Below are positions 54,899 through 63,253 of a stretch of 64,000 nucleotides of DNA, one piece after another. Position 1 is the stretch's first letter, and each line of letters opens with the position of its first letter. Under the pieces are notes generated by a model that saw nothing but the letters and a program-made list of their open reading frames with translations, was not told the origin of the DNA and did not search any database. Source of the DNA: Pleionea litopenaei (lineage in GTDB: Bacteria; Pseudomonadota; Gammaproteobacteria; Enterobacterales; Kangiellaceae); contig NZ_CP133548.1 of the NCBI RefSeq assembly GCF_031198435.1, positions 1,800,501-1,864,500 on the forward strand. The letters run 5' to 3'. The position numbers and the translations under genes are program-made.

Positions 54899-55903
54899 AT
54901 GATTACAACCTATTCAATTAATGACTTAGATATTCCATCGAGTCCTGAAGACTGGCTGCAACAATTGCCCGGACCAGTCGTTATTGAAATTCCAGGACAA
55001 GATCCTAGTCGCTGGCGAGTAGTCTCTACCTTGGTGCACGGTAATGAGCCTTCCGGCTTTCTTGCAGCACATCGATATCTAGTTGAACAAAGAACACCGG
55101 CGACCAACGTCGCGATAACCATTGCTTCGGTAAACGCCGCTCGTTTTGAAACCATGCATCGCCATCGATTTATGCCAGGTGAATTTGATTTAAACCGTCG
55201 CTTTGGTTATTTAAAGTTTAATGATCCGGTCACCGAACTCGCCCATCAACTCACCGAGTACATCCGTGAAAAATGTCCAACGGCCGTTGTCGACATGCAT
55301 AACACTTCTGGTCGCAGCCCTGCGTTTGCGGTATCGATTAGCGAACATCCGAAGGTCTTAAAGCTAGCATCCTTGTTCACCAGCCACATGATCATTACTC
55401 AGCTCAATGTTGGCGCGTTGATGGAGCAAAACTTTAATTGTCCGGTCGTAACGATTGAGTGTGGAGGATCAAATGAACCAGCCTCACATTTGATTGCCTA
55501 CGACGGGCTAAAAACATTTTTAGAAAGTGAAGCAATAAGCGAGATTGAAACGCATCCCGTACGACTTCATCGTCACCCAGTAAGAGTGACCGCACAGAAT
55601 GAAACTACCTTAGCTTATGCAGATAGTCCGCTAGATAATGTTGATATCACTCTTAAAAATTCCATAGAGGATCTTAATTTTAATGGTATCGCGAAAGGTG
55701 ACTGTATTGGCTGGCTTAAACGCCCTCTTCACAATTGCTTGGAAGCAATAGGTGATGAAGGAAAAGATTGTTTGTCATTATTTTTCAAAGAAGAAGACTC
55801 AAAAATCATAGCGCTTGATGATCTGTCTTGCTTCATGGCAACACAACGCATCGACATTGCACTGAGTGACTGCTTATTCTATTTACTGAGAGAGTATCGA
55901 TAA
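54899..55903 (+). CDS. Aspartoacylase/succinylglutamate desuccinylase-like zinc hydrolase
   Basis: A 334-residue M14-type hydrolase. The zinc ligands are His48 and Glu51 in LVHGNEPSG, and the third is in VVDMHNTSGRSP; FDLNRRFG supplies the substrate-binding Arg. The family removes acyl groups from amino acids. It is co-transcribed with the ligase-like gene, and its product may act on the compound the ligase makes. A GGACACCCA copy lies directly after its stop. Confidence 0.85.
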   Translation: MITTYSINDLDIPSSPEDWLQQLPGPVVIEIPGQDPSRWRVVSTLVHGNEPSGFLAAHRYLVEQRTPATNVAITIASVNAARFETMHRHRFMPGEFDLNRRFGYLKFNDPVTELAHQLTEYIREKCPTAVVDMHNTSGRSPAFAVSISEHPKVLKLASLFTSHMIITQLNVGALMEQNFNCPVVTIECGGSNEPASHLIAYDGLKTFLESEAISEIETHPVRLHRHPVRVTAQNETTLAYADSPLDNVDITLKNSIEDLNFNGIAKGDCIGWLKRPLHNCLEAIGDEGKDCLSLFFKEEDSKIIALDDLSCFMATQRIDIALSDCLFYLLREYR

Positions 55904-55911
55904 AAAATCTA

Positions 55912-55920
55912 GGACACCCA
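55912..55920 (+). repeat. GGACACCCA element copy before the Y1 transposase gene
   Basis: One GGACACCCA core, preceded by ATCTA. Part of the scattered element family and close to the probable transposase (56015). Confidence 0.75.
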
Positions 55921-56014
55921 TCTATCTTTTCAACTTCATCGCAAAATCATTATTGAATCGAAAGCAACATCTCATTAGGGTGAAAGGCCGACATTAACGA
56001 TAAGGACATCGCTT

Positions 56015-56998
56015 ATGACGCAACCTCGAAAAACACTCATTGATTTGAACCAAACCAGCTACTACCACTGCATTGCTCGATGCGTAAGGCGCGCCTTCTT
56101 GTGTGGCGAAGATGCTTTTTCAGGCAAGAACTATGAGCATCGTAAAGATTGGGTAATTGAACGATTATCGCTGCTCGCCGATACCTTTGCCATTGATGTG
56201 GCCAGCTACGCGGTCATGTCGAATCACTATCATCTGGTTCTACGAGTTGATATTGAAAAAGCTGAGCAATGGTCTGAGTCAAACGTCATCCGCCGTTGGA
56301 AACGGCTGTACAAAATCCCGTTGATTGTGAACCGATACTTAAAAGGCAATGCCTCCCCGGCTCTCACTCAAATGGCTCAAGAGCTCATCACGGAGTGGCG
56401 ACAACGACTTACCGATATCTCTTGGTTTATGCGCTGCTTGAACGAGTATTTAGCGCGTAAGGCGAATTTAGAAGACCAATGCACGGGACGATTCTGGGAA
56501 GGACGCTTTAAGTCACAAGCCTTACTCGATGAAGCAGCCGTAGTCACCGCTATGGCTTATGTCGACTTAAATCCTATCCGTGCCAACCTAGCCAGTACAC
56601 CTGAAGATTCGGATTACACCTCAGTAAAACAAAGAGTTCGAAGTAAAGATAAAGGCTCAAGTTCGCGCAACGTAAAGCTGATGAAGCTCACTCAATCGAG
56701 TAATGCGACGCACCGACATGGGTTTAACGTAACTGAAACCGATTATTTAGAATTGGTCGAATATAGCGGACGCGCTATTCGATGTGATAAACGAGGATAC
56801 ATTCCGAGTAACCACCCGCCGATACTTGAAAGACTCAACCTAGAACCTGATGGATTTCTTGAGTTAATACAACGAGACGACAACATTGCTGGTCTAAGAG
56901 CCGTCGGCTCGCCCTCTGCATTGACTCATTTATTGGATAGTTTAGACCAACGTTTTATTAAAGGTGTTGGTATCAGCAATAGACTTTATTCGAGTTAA
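56015..56998 (+). CDS. Y1/HUH (RAYT-type) transposase
   Basis: A 327-residue HUH transposase. YYHCIARCVRRAFLCG near the N-terminus and VMSNHYHLVLRV with the HUH motif HYH (71-73) are the RAYT hallmarks. The catalytic Tyr is probably Tyr145 in CLNEYLARKA, next to RFWEGRFKSQ. It is about twice the length of the E. coli RAYT, with a C-terminal extension of about 120 residues. It stands alone without an IS200-type partner, and the surrounding GGACACCCA palindromes are its probable substrate. Confidence 0.87.
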   Translation: MTQPRKTLIDLNQTSYYHCIARCVRRAFLCGEDAFSGKNYEHRKDWVIERLSLLADTFAIDVASYAVMSNHYHLVLRVDIEKAEQWSESNVIRRWKRLYKIPLIVNRYLKGNASPALTQMAQELITEWRQRLTDISWFMRCLNEYLARKANLEDQCTGRFWEGRFKSQALLDEAAVVTAMAYVDLNPIRANLASTPEDSDYTSVKQRVRSKDKGSSSRNVKLMKLTQSSNATHRHGFNVTETDYLELVEYSGRAIRCDKRGYIPSNHPPILERLNLEPDGFLELIQRDDNIAGLRAVGSPSALTHLLDSLDQRFIKGVGISNRLYSS

Positions 56999-57115
56999 AT
57001 CTGTAGCTTAAGAAAGGTCGCTAGACAAAGCGGCTTAGTACTCCTATGTCTCACGATTTCTTTATCGCGATCTCAATTAAACTCTATCCTATTCGTGCAA
57101 TTTTATGTAATAGAA

Positions 57116-57150
57116 AAAAGAGAACCGCGTATTGAAGCCAGTTCTCTTTT
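57116..57150. terminator. Bidirectional terminator hairpin
   Basis: AAAAGAGAAC and GTTCTCTTTT form a 10-bp stem with a 15-base loop and T-runs on both strands. It lies between the convergent transposase and astacin genes. Confidence 0.8.
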
Positions 57151-57185
57151 AAAAACGAAGGATGTCCCTGTATAAACCAAAGCGA

Positions 57186-57230
57186 TGGATGTCCTCGTTT
57201 AAAGCTCGTTTAAAGCTTCCTCGTTTAAAG
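57186..57230. repeat. GGATGTCC element copy with a triplicated CTCGTTTAAAGC
   Basis: A variant TGGATGTCC is followed by three tandem copies of a CTCGTTTAAAGC unit before the astacin stop. The TCGTTTA context recurs after other copies in this region. Confidence 0.65.
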
Positions 57231-57233
57231 CTG

Positions 57234-59384
57234 TTATTCCCAAACAGCTTTAAGGGTTAATCCTGAGTAATTTGAATAAGCACGAACTCCTACATACCAA
57301 GTGCTTGCAGCAGGGTTAGTAAAAGTACAACTTTCTTCATTACCAGTTTTGTAAGGGCGACAAATGAATTGGCTAGTTGTCGGCTGATTATTTTGACGAA
57401 CATAAAGATCGGCATCGCCGGATCCTTCAGTTATCGTAACCGTCAATTTCGTCATACCGTCAGGGATATCTAGTGCGAAATATTTCCAGCCGCCTTGATT
57501 ATCGCTAATATTGTTGTACTCAACACTGTCACCTTGTGGAATAGAAACTTCGTCATAAGTCGCGAGTAATTGTACGTTGTCGAATTGACTGTAACCGTAG
57601 ACGCTAACATAGTAGGTTCCAACTTGTGGCGTGTTGAAAGAACAGGTTTCATTGTTCCCATTTTTCCATGGACGACAATCGTAAACCGATGACGTTGGCT
57701 CTGCTGCGAATCGAACATAAAGATCGCCATCGCCCGAACCACCCGACAGTTCGAAGCGTAAATTGCTAGCATTTTCAGGAACAATCATCTCGAATGCTAA
57801 GGAGTCACCTTGATCACCACTTAATCCTGTCTTGGGAACACCATTGGTGAGTTGATTATTGGTTTGGGTCCCATTAGATAACGTTGCAGTAACATTGACG
57901 TACTCAAACGAGCGATCATTTGGCTGCAAGGTTATAAACCACGTACCCGATTGAGGATTATTGATCAAAACACTTTCTTCGTTTCCTTCGTTTGTTGAAG
58001 AAAACTCATAACTGGTGCTTGAAGGTGTTTTCTCATAGCTAACAAATACATCCATCAACCCACCGAGGTTACCTTCAAACAAGGTGGTTTCAACACGCAA
58101 CTCAGAAACATTTTCAGGCACATTAATAAAATACGTTCGACTGCCTTTATTTCTTTGATCGAGTCTTGGCTTGCCACTGATTAATTGGTTCGCACTTTGT
58201 TCGTCGCAAATTATATTTGTGCCATCTACCGTTGGTGACACTAAGATTTGCCCTGGGTTGAGCGTTGCATTAATGAAATTAACCGCTTCACAAGAGTAAA
58301 CATCTAATGGATTGCCAAAGGCTTGAATACTGTTCATTAATGGAGGAAATGACCAAGCCGTATTGATTTCACTGAACATATTATTGCTAATATCTAAATA
58401 CTCTAATGCAGGCGGTAGTCGCTGCTCGATTGAAGATATATTTTCATTAGCAACTACGAGTGATTTTAAGCCTCGAAAATGCTGAATGCCTTCAATAGAA
58501 GTAATTTCTCCATTGCCAGGTGTTTGTATCTCGGTAACGAGCGCTGCTTCGATAGAGTCAATTTCTCCATCACCGTTTGCATCAAATTGCGCTACTAAAA
58601 AGCTTTTAAATGCTGCATCTGGAATATTCAGCGTAACCGCGCCATAGGTCCTCGCGGCCGCTAATTGGTCTCCAGCACTGATATACGATGTTTGCCCAAG
58701 AATAGGCGTGTATTTTTCATTACCGGGTTTGACTGATATGGTCGGAAGGCTATTTTGAGTCCAAGCAAACTGGCCATAGTGCATCACCGATTGATAGTCG
58801 TAATCGGCCAAGTTATTGGTGTTGCGTTTTGTAAAGTTGTAACGTTGATCCGGATCGACATTATCAATATTTATAGTCACGTAATCGTCACGATCACTTC
58901 GCATTTGTTCATGCCACATACCCAAAGAGTGACCGAGCTCATGCACAATAACATACCGAGTGCCCCAGCTGACCATCGCTAATGTTTGCTTTCCTCCAGC
59001 CATGCCAACCGTTGCATAGTTTTTGTTATCGTTGGTTATATAAATATAATTGACTTCATTCGTTCGCTCAATAAACTCTAAGTTAGCAATCGAAGTCCAA
59101 ATTTCCGTTGCTTCTACAAAATTCTGTCGGTTCTCCACCGTGACATCAGGCGCGAACTCATAAAAAACTTTTCCATCAGTCCATGAAGGAACGTTGGCAT
59201 CCATTTTATGTGCATGAGTACTTTTTGTTGGAACTAACATGTCGTCAAGTTGATAATACTCAACTTTGTCGACATATACTTTCGGTGCGCCTTTAAAAAA
59301 ATTAACGGCTGTACTTTTACTGAACAGCTGCGTAGAAAATAGACTAAAAACTAAAAACATTAATATTGATGGTAAGTTGTTCAT
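57234..59384 (-). CDS. Astacin-like (M12A) secreted metalloprotease with PPC domains
   Basis: A 716-residue exported zinc protease. The start at 59384 is fixed by AGGAG before it; an earlier ATG at 59408 is ignored. Signal peptide of about 22 residues. The zinc motif HELGHSLGMWHE and the Met-turn SVMHYG are in the catalytic domain (about residues 60-260). The middle part (260-400) has an acidic Ca-binding-like DANGDGEIDSIEAA stretch and LRR-like repeats, and three pre-peptidase C-terminal (PPC) domains follow, two ending in CRPWKNGNNETC and CRPYKTGNEESC. PPC domains normally aid secretion or are cleaved off. It probably degrades proteins outside the cell. Confidence 0.9.
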   Translation of the reverse strand: MNNLPSILMFLVFSLFSTQLFSKSTAVNFFKGAPKVYVDKVEYYQLDDMLVPTKSTHAHKMDANVPSWTDGKVFYEFAPDVTVENRQNFVEATEIWTSIANLEFIERTNEVNYIYITNDNKNYATVGMAGGKQTLAMVSWGTRYVIVHELGHSLGMWHEQMRSDRDDYVTINIDNVDPDQRYNFTKRNTNNLADYDYQSVMHYGQFAWTQNSLPTISVKPGNEKYTPILGQTSYISAGDQLAAARTYGAVTLNIPDAAFKSFLVAQFDANGDGEIDSIEAALVTEIQTPGNGEITSIEGIQHFRGLKSLVVANENISSIEQRLPPALEYLDISNNMFSEINTAWSFPPLMNSIQAFGNPLDVYSCEAVNFINATLNPGQILVSPTVDGTNIICDEQSANQLISGKPRLDQRNKGSRTYFINVPENVSELRVETTLFEGNLGGLMDVFVSYEKTPSSTSYEFSSTNEGNEESVLINNPQSGTWFITLQPNDRSFEYVNVTATLSNGTQTNNQLTNGVPKTGLSGDQGDSLAFEMIVPENASNLRFELSGGSGDGDLYVRFAAEPTSSVYDCRPWKNGNNETCSFNTPQVGTYYVSVYGYSQFDNVQLLATYDEVSIPQGDSVEYNNISDNQGGWKYFALDIPDGMTKLTVTITEGSGDADLYVRQNNQPTTSQFICRPYKTGNEESCTFTNPAASTWYVGVRAYSNYSGLTLKAVWE

Positions 59385-59834
59385 TACTACTCCTTTTATC
59401 GCGAACACTTATTTTCCGGCGGTATTATTGTGATGAGTAGTTAAATGAACAATTGAGATTATTTAATACTTTCCATTAGTTTTTCTTATTAATTTAAATG
59501 GCTTAGGGAATGAACAATTTGTATTAAAAACCAACAACACATTGAGGTTTTGGTGCCACTAATGAACAGTTAATGTGCAATACAAAAAAAGATAGCAAAA
59601 GCGTGACATAAAATCCGTAAATATTCACATCGCGATAACCAAGCATTACCTAATATTTTCAATAGAGAGTTAAAGCGATTGAATGTTCAGTCGTTTAAAA
59701 GAGAAGGGTGTCCTTGCTTATTTCCGCTTATTCTTGCTTATTTCTTATTCTATTATTTAAAAAAAGGAGAGTCGATCTTACGAATCGACTCTCCTTTCAT
59801 AGTGACAGATACGCTTACTTATTGTTCTTGATTA
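59385..59834. other. Spacer with a TGTCC element copy and terminator
   Basis: A 450-base AT-rich spacer with no gene. A GGGTGTCC copy occurs near 59706-59714 followed by several CTTATTTC-like repeats. The terminator of the thioredoxin-like gene is at 59759-59797. Confidence 0.6.
59759..59797 (-). terminator. Intrinsic terminator after the thioredoxin-like gene
   Basis: AAAGGAGAGTCGAT and ATCGACTCTCCTTT form a 14-bp stem with a 7-base loop, followed on the minus strand by a run of T. Lies 37 bases beyond the stop at 59835. Confidence 0.93.
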
Positions 59835-60758
59835 TTATCTTTTAAGTGCGTCCTTAACCTTTTCAAGCTTACTAAAGTCTTTTATTTCTTCTTGAACTTT
59901 ACCGTTTTTGATTAAAATTAACGTCGGCAATGTGGTTACTCCAAATTGATGAAATAACTGATTGCTTTTATCTATTTCAATGGGATGTTTTATCAAGTAT
60001 TTTTTCTGGTACTCTGACAGATCTTTATCTGCCGTCCAGAGTCTTGAAATAATTCCATGCCAAGATATTGTTGGATATTCTAACGCAAGTGTATTCATGG
60101 CTTTCTGAGCGTTAATGCAATTTTTTGATACTTCCGGACGAGTGTCTTGTAGATACCAGTCACACCAAGTGGCTGTAAAAAATAGTGCATGAAGCTTGCC
60201 GTCTGATGTGTCAATTTTGATATTCGCTTCTGTTTCACTTAAAACTTCTCTATCAACAAAATCTACCGTTTTTGATTGCGCCAACAAAGAAAGCTTATTA
60301 TCGAGAGATTCAGACGCTTCGTGACCTCGATGAACTAAATTCATGTTTCGATCAAATACGAGATGATAAGGCGTGTCAATCATTCTGAATGCTTGTGCTA
60401 AATCGCCACTTTTATCGATAGACATTGGCATAGTTAGGCCAAACTTAGCGATAACTCGATTAACCGCTTCACGGTCATCATTCATGCCTAGATTAATACC
60501 AATAACCTCTATGTCTTTACCATATTGTTCTTGAACGTGTTGAAAATGTGGCATTTCTTTCATGCAGGGCTGGCACCAAGTAGCCCAAAACTTTAAATAA
60601 ACCGGCTTGTTTTCTTTAAACTCGCTCAATACCGTGTTTTTTCCAGACATCAAGGGAATTGGCATATCGAGTAATTGTTCGGGTATTGGTTTACTGTGTA
60701 AGTAGAGTGGCGTTAACCAGATGCAACTGGCTAGTAAGAGTAGTTTCAGATTATTCAT
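59835..60758 (-). CDS. Exported two-domain thioredoxin-like protein (TlpA type)
   Basis: A 307-residue protein with a signal peptide (to about residue 22). Domain 1 has the redox motif WATWCQPCMKEMPHF, typical of TlpA/ResA periplasmic reductases. Domain 2 (about 170-307) keeps a thioredoxin-like pattern (FFTATWCDWYLQDTRP...GVTTLPTLILIKNGKV) but lacks the second active-site Cys, so it is degenerate. ATG 60758 is preferred over TTG 60767. It may maintain disulfides of secreted proteins such as its astacin neighbour; this is inference. Confidence 0.88.
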   Translation of the reverse strand: MNNLKLLLLASCIWLTPLYLHSKPIPEQLLDMPIPLMSGKNTVLSEFKENKPVYLKFWATWCQPCMKEMPHFQHVQEQYGKDIEVIGINLGMNDDREAVNRVIAKFGLTMPMSIDKSGDLAQAFRMIDTPYHLVFDRNMNLVHRGHEASESLDNKLSLLAQSKTVDFVDREVLSETEANIKIDTSDGKLHALFFTATWCDWYLQDTRPEVSKNCINAQKAMNTLALEYPTISWHGIISRLWTADKDLSEYQKKYLIKHPIEIDKSNQLFHQFGVTTLPTLILIKNGKVQEEIKDFSKLEKVKDALKR

Positions 60759-60810
60759 GCTTATCAATGCTCTTTAGTAAGTGTGACTAAGCGTTAACAA
60801 AAAGCGCGAG

Positions 60811-61073
60811 TTGAGGACACCCACCGCTTTTCAGGAAATGACTGAATAGAACTAAGAAGGGAGGCTCGCACAGAGATCAAGCCTCATCTTTTCGGGTGGA
60901 TATAATATCTCATCTGATACGTAATCCCAACCTAACTTTTGAACATTAGTTAACCACCAATTAACACTGGCCTATAGATTGTCTATTGAGAGAAATGGAT
61001 GTCCTCGTTTATCCCTCGTTTATCCCCAATAAACTGCGACGTTTAGATTGTCTATTGAGAGAGATGGGTGTCC
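60811..61073. repeat. GGACACCCA...TGGGTGTCC palindromic element, copy A
   Basis: Starts GAGGACACCCACCG (60813) and ends with inverted TGG(G/A)TGTCC copies at 60996 and 61065. The interior (TTTTCAGGAAATGACTGAAT, AAGAAGGGAGGCT, ATCTCATCTGATACGTAA) is also present in copy B at 63064-63253. A CTCGTTTATCC unit is doubled inside. It fills the spacer between the thioredoxin-like and immunity genes. Confidence 0.87.
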
Positions 61074-61118
61074 TCTCTTATTCCTCTAGGTGGAGTGTCC
61101 GGTGGTCGTTTTTAAAAA

Positions 61119-61505
61119 TTAAAACTCTGTAAAATCTGATAGTTCAATCCTATCTTTAGGTAAAGGCCATGGTTCTAAACCAGACTCAACTAACGACTTT
61201 TTCGCTAGCTCTCTTAATTTTTTCCATTTCGAATCATATCGAAATGACTCAATGGAATAATCAAAGTCATTTGACTCTATGAAATAAACAAGCTCTCCAA
61301 AACTCTCAGTTTTTGGATGATTTTCATCAAACCATCCATTACTAAAGTCGTAAAAAATACCAAGTAGTTTTTCTGAGTTTTTTAATTTATCACAAGGTAT
61401 ATTTCCTTCGAGCAATAGAATTTGTTGCTCAACTGGAACTGTCAGAAGAGTTAGAAACATCCAGATAACTTCATCTGACTCACATGGCTCGATATATGTC
61501 TTCAA
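61119..61505 (-). CDS. Probable RHS-toxin immunity protein
   Basis: A 128-residue acidic cytoplasmic protein (many Glu/Asp, no signal). Its position directly after the RHS toxin, with start and stop codons abutting, is the strongest evidence. It begins at TTG 61505, right after the RHS stop TAG, with GGAG ten bases upstream. SFGELVYFIESNDFDYSIESF looks like a small alpha/beta fold. No family is recognised by eye. Confidence 0.65.
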   Translation of the reverse strand: MKTYIEPCESDEVIWMFLTLLTVPVEQQILLLEGNIPCDKLKNSEKLLGIFYDFSNGWFDENHPKTESFGELVYFIESNDFDYSIESFRYDSKWKKLRELAKKSLVESGLEPWPLPKDRIELSDFTEF

Positions 61506-63077
61506 CTAGTTCTTACTCCACTTATTTACATGATAATGAAAATCACCACTTTTCCAAAAAGCAATTTCCCCTTTACCCTTATGTCCCTCTCTAAATTTAT
61601 GATAGTCCATTCTAATTAGCTGTCTTTTCCTTGGCATTTCGATCCCAATTCCAAATATAGACCCGTATGCACCAGGCTTAGCACCAAAAACAATTTTCAC
61701 TGGATACTTTTTATTTTTAAAAGTTACTTTCGCTGGAGTTGGAACGGCAAAAGAACCTCCTGTACCGCTAGAAAGCAGTGGCATATAGACTAAAAATCCT
61801 TTTAGACTAGTGTTATCTCGATTCCAAGTAGTTGCAAAACCCTTACCCCAATCATAAGAACCAGCTAAAATCGCTTTAGGTATATTATAACTCATGTTCT
61901 CAAGTATTTCGGAGTAATTTAAACTCGGAATACCAGAGCGAAAGAGTGCTACCCCCATATTTCTTGAGTTCCCAACACTGCCCATTCCTCCGAAAACTTG
62001 ATTTACAGACTTAATCAAATCTACAAATGTAGCAAGCGATTCAACTCTATTATATGCTCTCACTAAAAACCCGACGCGATTGGTCATGTTCAAGAGCGTC
62101 GATTGGATATTTTGAGCAGCAGACATACTGCTTATCGTGGCATATCCACTAGGATCAATCCCATTCACCGGATCTGCATTCGCATACAAATACTTATGCA
62201 ACGTAATCGGATCATGATTCCGCCCCATCCATGTATCCATTTGCGTAAAACGCCCAATATTTGGGTCGTAATACCTAGCCCTTAGGTAGTAATTATCTAA
62301 CCCAGCGTCGTATTGTTCGCCTGTGTACCGATAGTTGTTGTCAGTACTTCCTACCGACGCTAGGGTAATACCAAATGCGTCATAGAAGTATTGGTCGCTA
62401 ATTGAACCACTGTCATCGGTTAAACTTCGAGTTGAACCAAGGCCATCGTACATAAAGTAATGGCTCGACGCATTGGCGCGTTGACTGATTAGGTCATCGC
62501 CATAAACATACTCTTTTCCGATAACATTAGTATCACTCGCTTCAGCAATTACCTGAGCGTACGCTTGATTGTTATCAACGATAAACCGAACAGCAGTTCC
62601 AGCTTCTGTCTTCTCGACACGATTATTATCAACGTCGTACTCGTAATCATTGATACCCCCAGCAGACTCAACCTGAGTTAATTTATTTTTCAGGCTGTAA
62701 CGATAGAAGGTCTGCTCTTCAAGGTTGCCTTTGAACAGCGTATTACCATTATCATCGTACTCATAAGTGATATCACCTTGAACCGTGATGCAATCGTTAT
62801 TGTCATAGCTGAATGAGGTACTCACACCATTAATGGTCGAATAGGTTCGATTACCCACATTATCGTAGGTATAGCTAGCGCTGTAATCGCCATTGATCGG
62901 ATCAACAATGGTTTCACTGGTTAAACGATAAAGCTCATCATAACCATTAATCACCGAGCGTCCGCTTAACTCATCAATTTGTGTACGTCGACCCGTCGCA
63001 TGCAACGTGTAATTAAATTCATTAATTAATGCACCGTTACTATCGAAATGACGTAGTGTCGAGTTGAGGACACCCAC
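61506..63077 (-). CDS. RHS-repeat protein, 5'-truncated, with C-terminal toxin domain
   Basis: A 523-residue RHS/YD-repeat fragment. YD repeats such as YDELYRLTSETIVDPINGDY, YDNVGNRTYSTINGVS and YEYDDNGNTLFKGN lead to the RHS core end RYTGEQYDAGLDNYYLRARY and the cleavage signature ANADPVNGIDPSGY. After that a ~210-residue C-terminal domain ends RMDYHKFREGHKGKGEIAFW, with several His (HYHVNKW), a probable nuclease toxin. The GTG start and the first four codons (GTG GGT GTC CTC) lie inside a GGACACCCA element, and an in-frame TGA precedes it, so the N-terminal part of the RHS gene is missing. The product may be silent or delivered by another route. Confidence 0.85.
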   Translation of the reverse strand: MGVLNSTLRHFDSNGALINEFNYTLHATGRRTQIDELSGRSVINGYDELYRLTSETIVDPINGDYSASYTYDNVGNRTYSTINGVSTSFSYDNNDCITVQGDITYEYDDNGNTLFKGNLEEQTFYRYSLKNKLTQVESAGGINDYEYDVDNNRVEKTEAGTAVRFIVDNNQAYAQVIAEASDTNVIGKEYVYGDDLISQRANASSHYFMYDGLGSTRSLTDDSGSISDQYFYDAFGITLASVGSTDNNYRYTGEQYDAGLDNYYLRARYYDPNIGRFTQMDTWMGRNHDPITLHKYLYANADPVNGIDPSGYATISSMSAAQNIQSTLLNMTNRVGFLVRAYNRVESLATFVDLIKSVNQVFGGMGSVGNSRNMGVALFRSGIPSLNYSEILENMSYNIPKAILAGSYDWGKGFATTWNRDNTSLKGFLVYMPLLSSGTGGSFAVPTPAKVTFKNKKYPVKIVFGAKPGAYGSIFGIGIEMPRKRQLIRMDYHKFREGHKGKGEIAFWKSGDFHYHVNKWSKN

Positions 63078-63253
63078 CGCTTTTCAGGAAATGACTGAAT
63101 ATAACTAAGAAGGGAGGCTATTAGAGAGCAAGCCCCATCTTTGTGGGTGGATAGAATATCTCATTTGATACGTAACCCCAATCTAACTTTCGAACATTAA
63201 ACAACCACCAATAAACTGCAACGTATAGATTGTCTTTTAAAGAGATGGGTGTC
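63064..63253. repeat. GGACACCCA...TGGGTGTCC palindromic element, copy B
   Basis: A ~190-base element bounded by GAGGACACCCA (63066) and TGGGTGTCCTC (63245-63255). Its interior is highly similar to copy A. It supplies the RHS start on one side and the kinase C-terminus and stop on the other. Confidence 0.88.
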
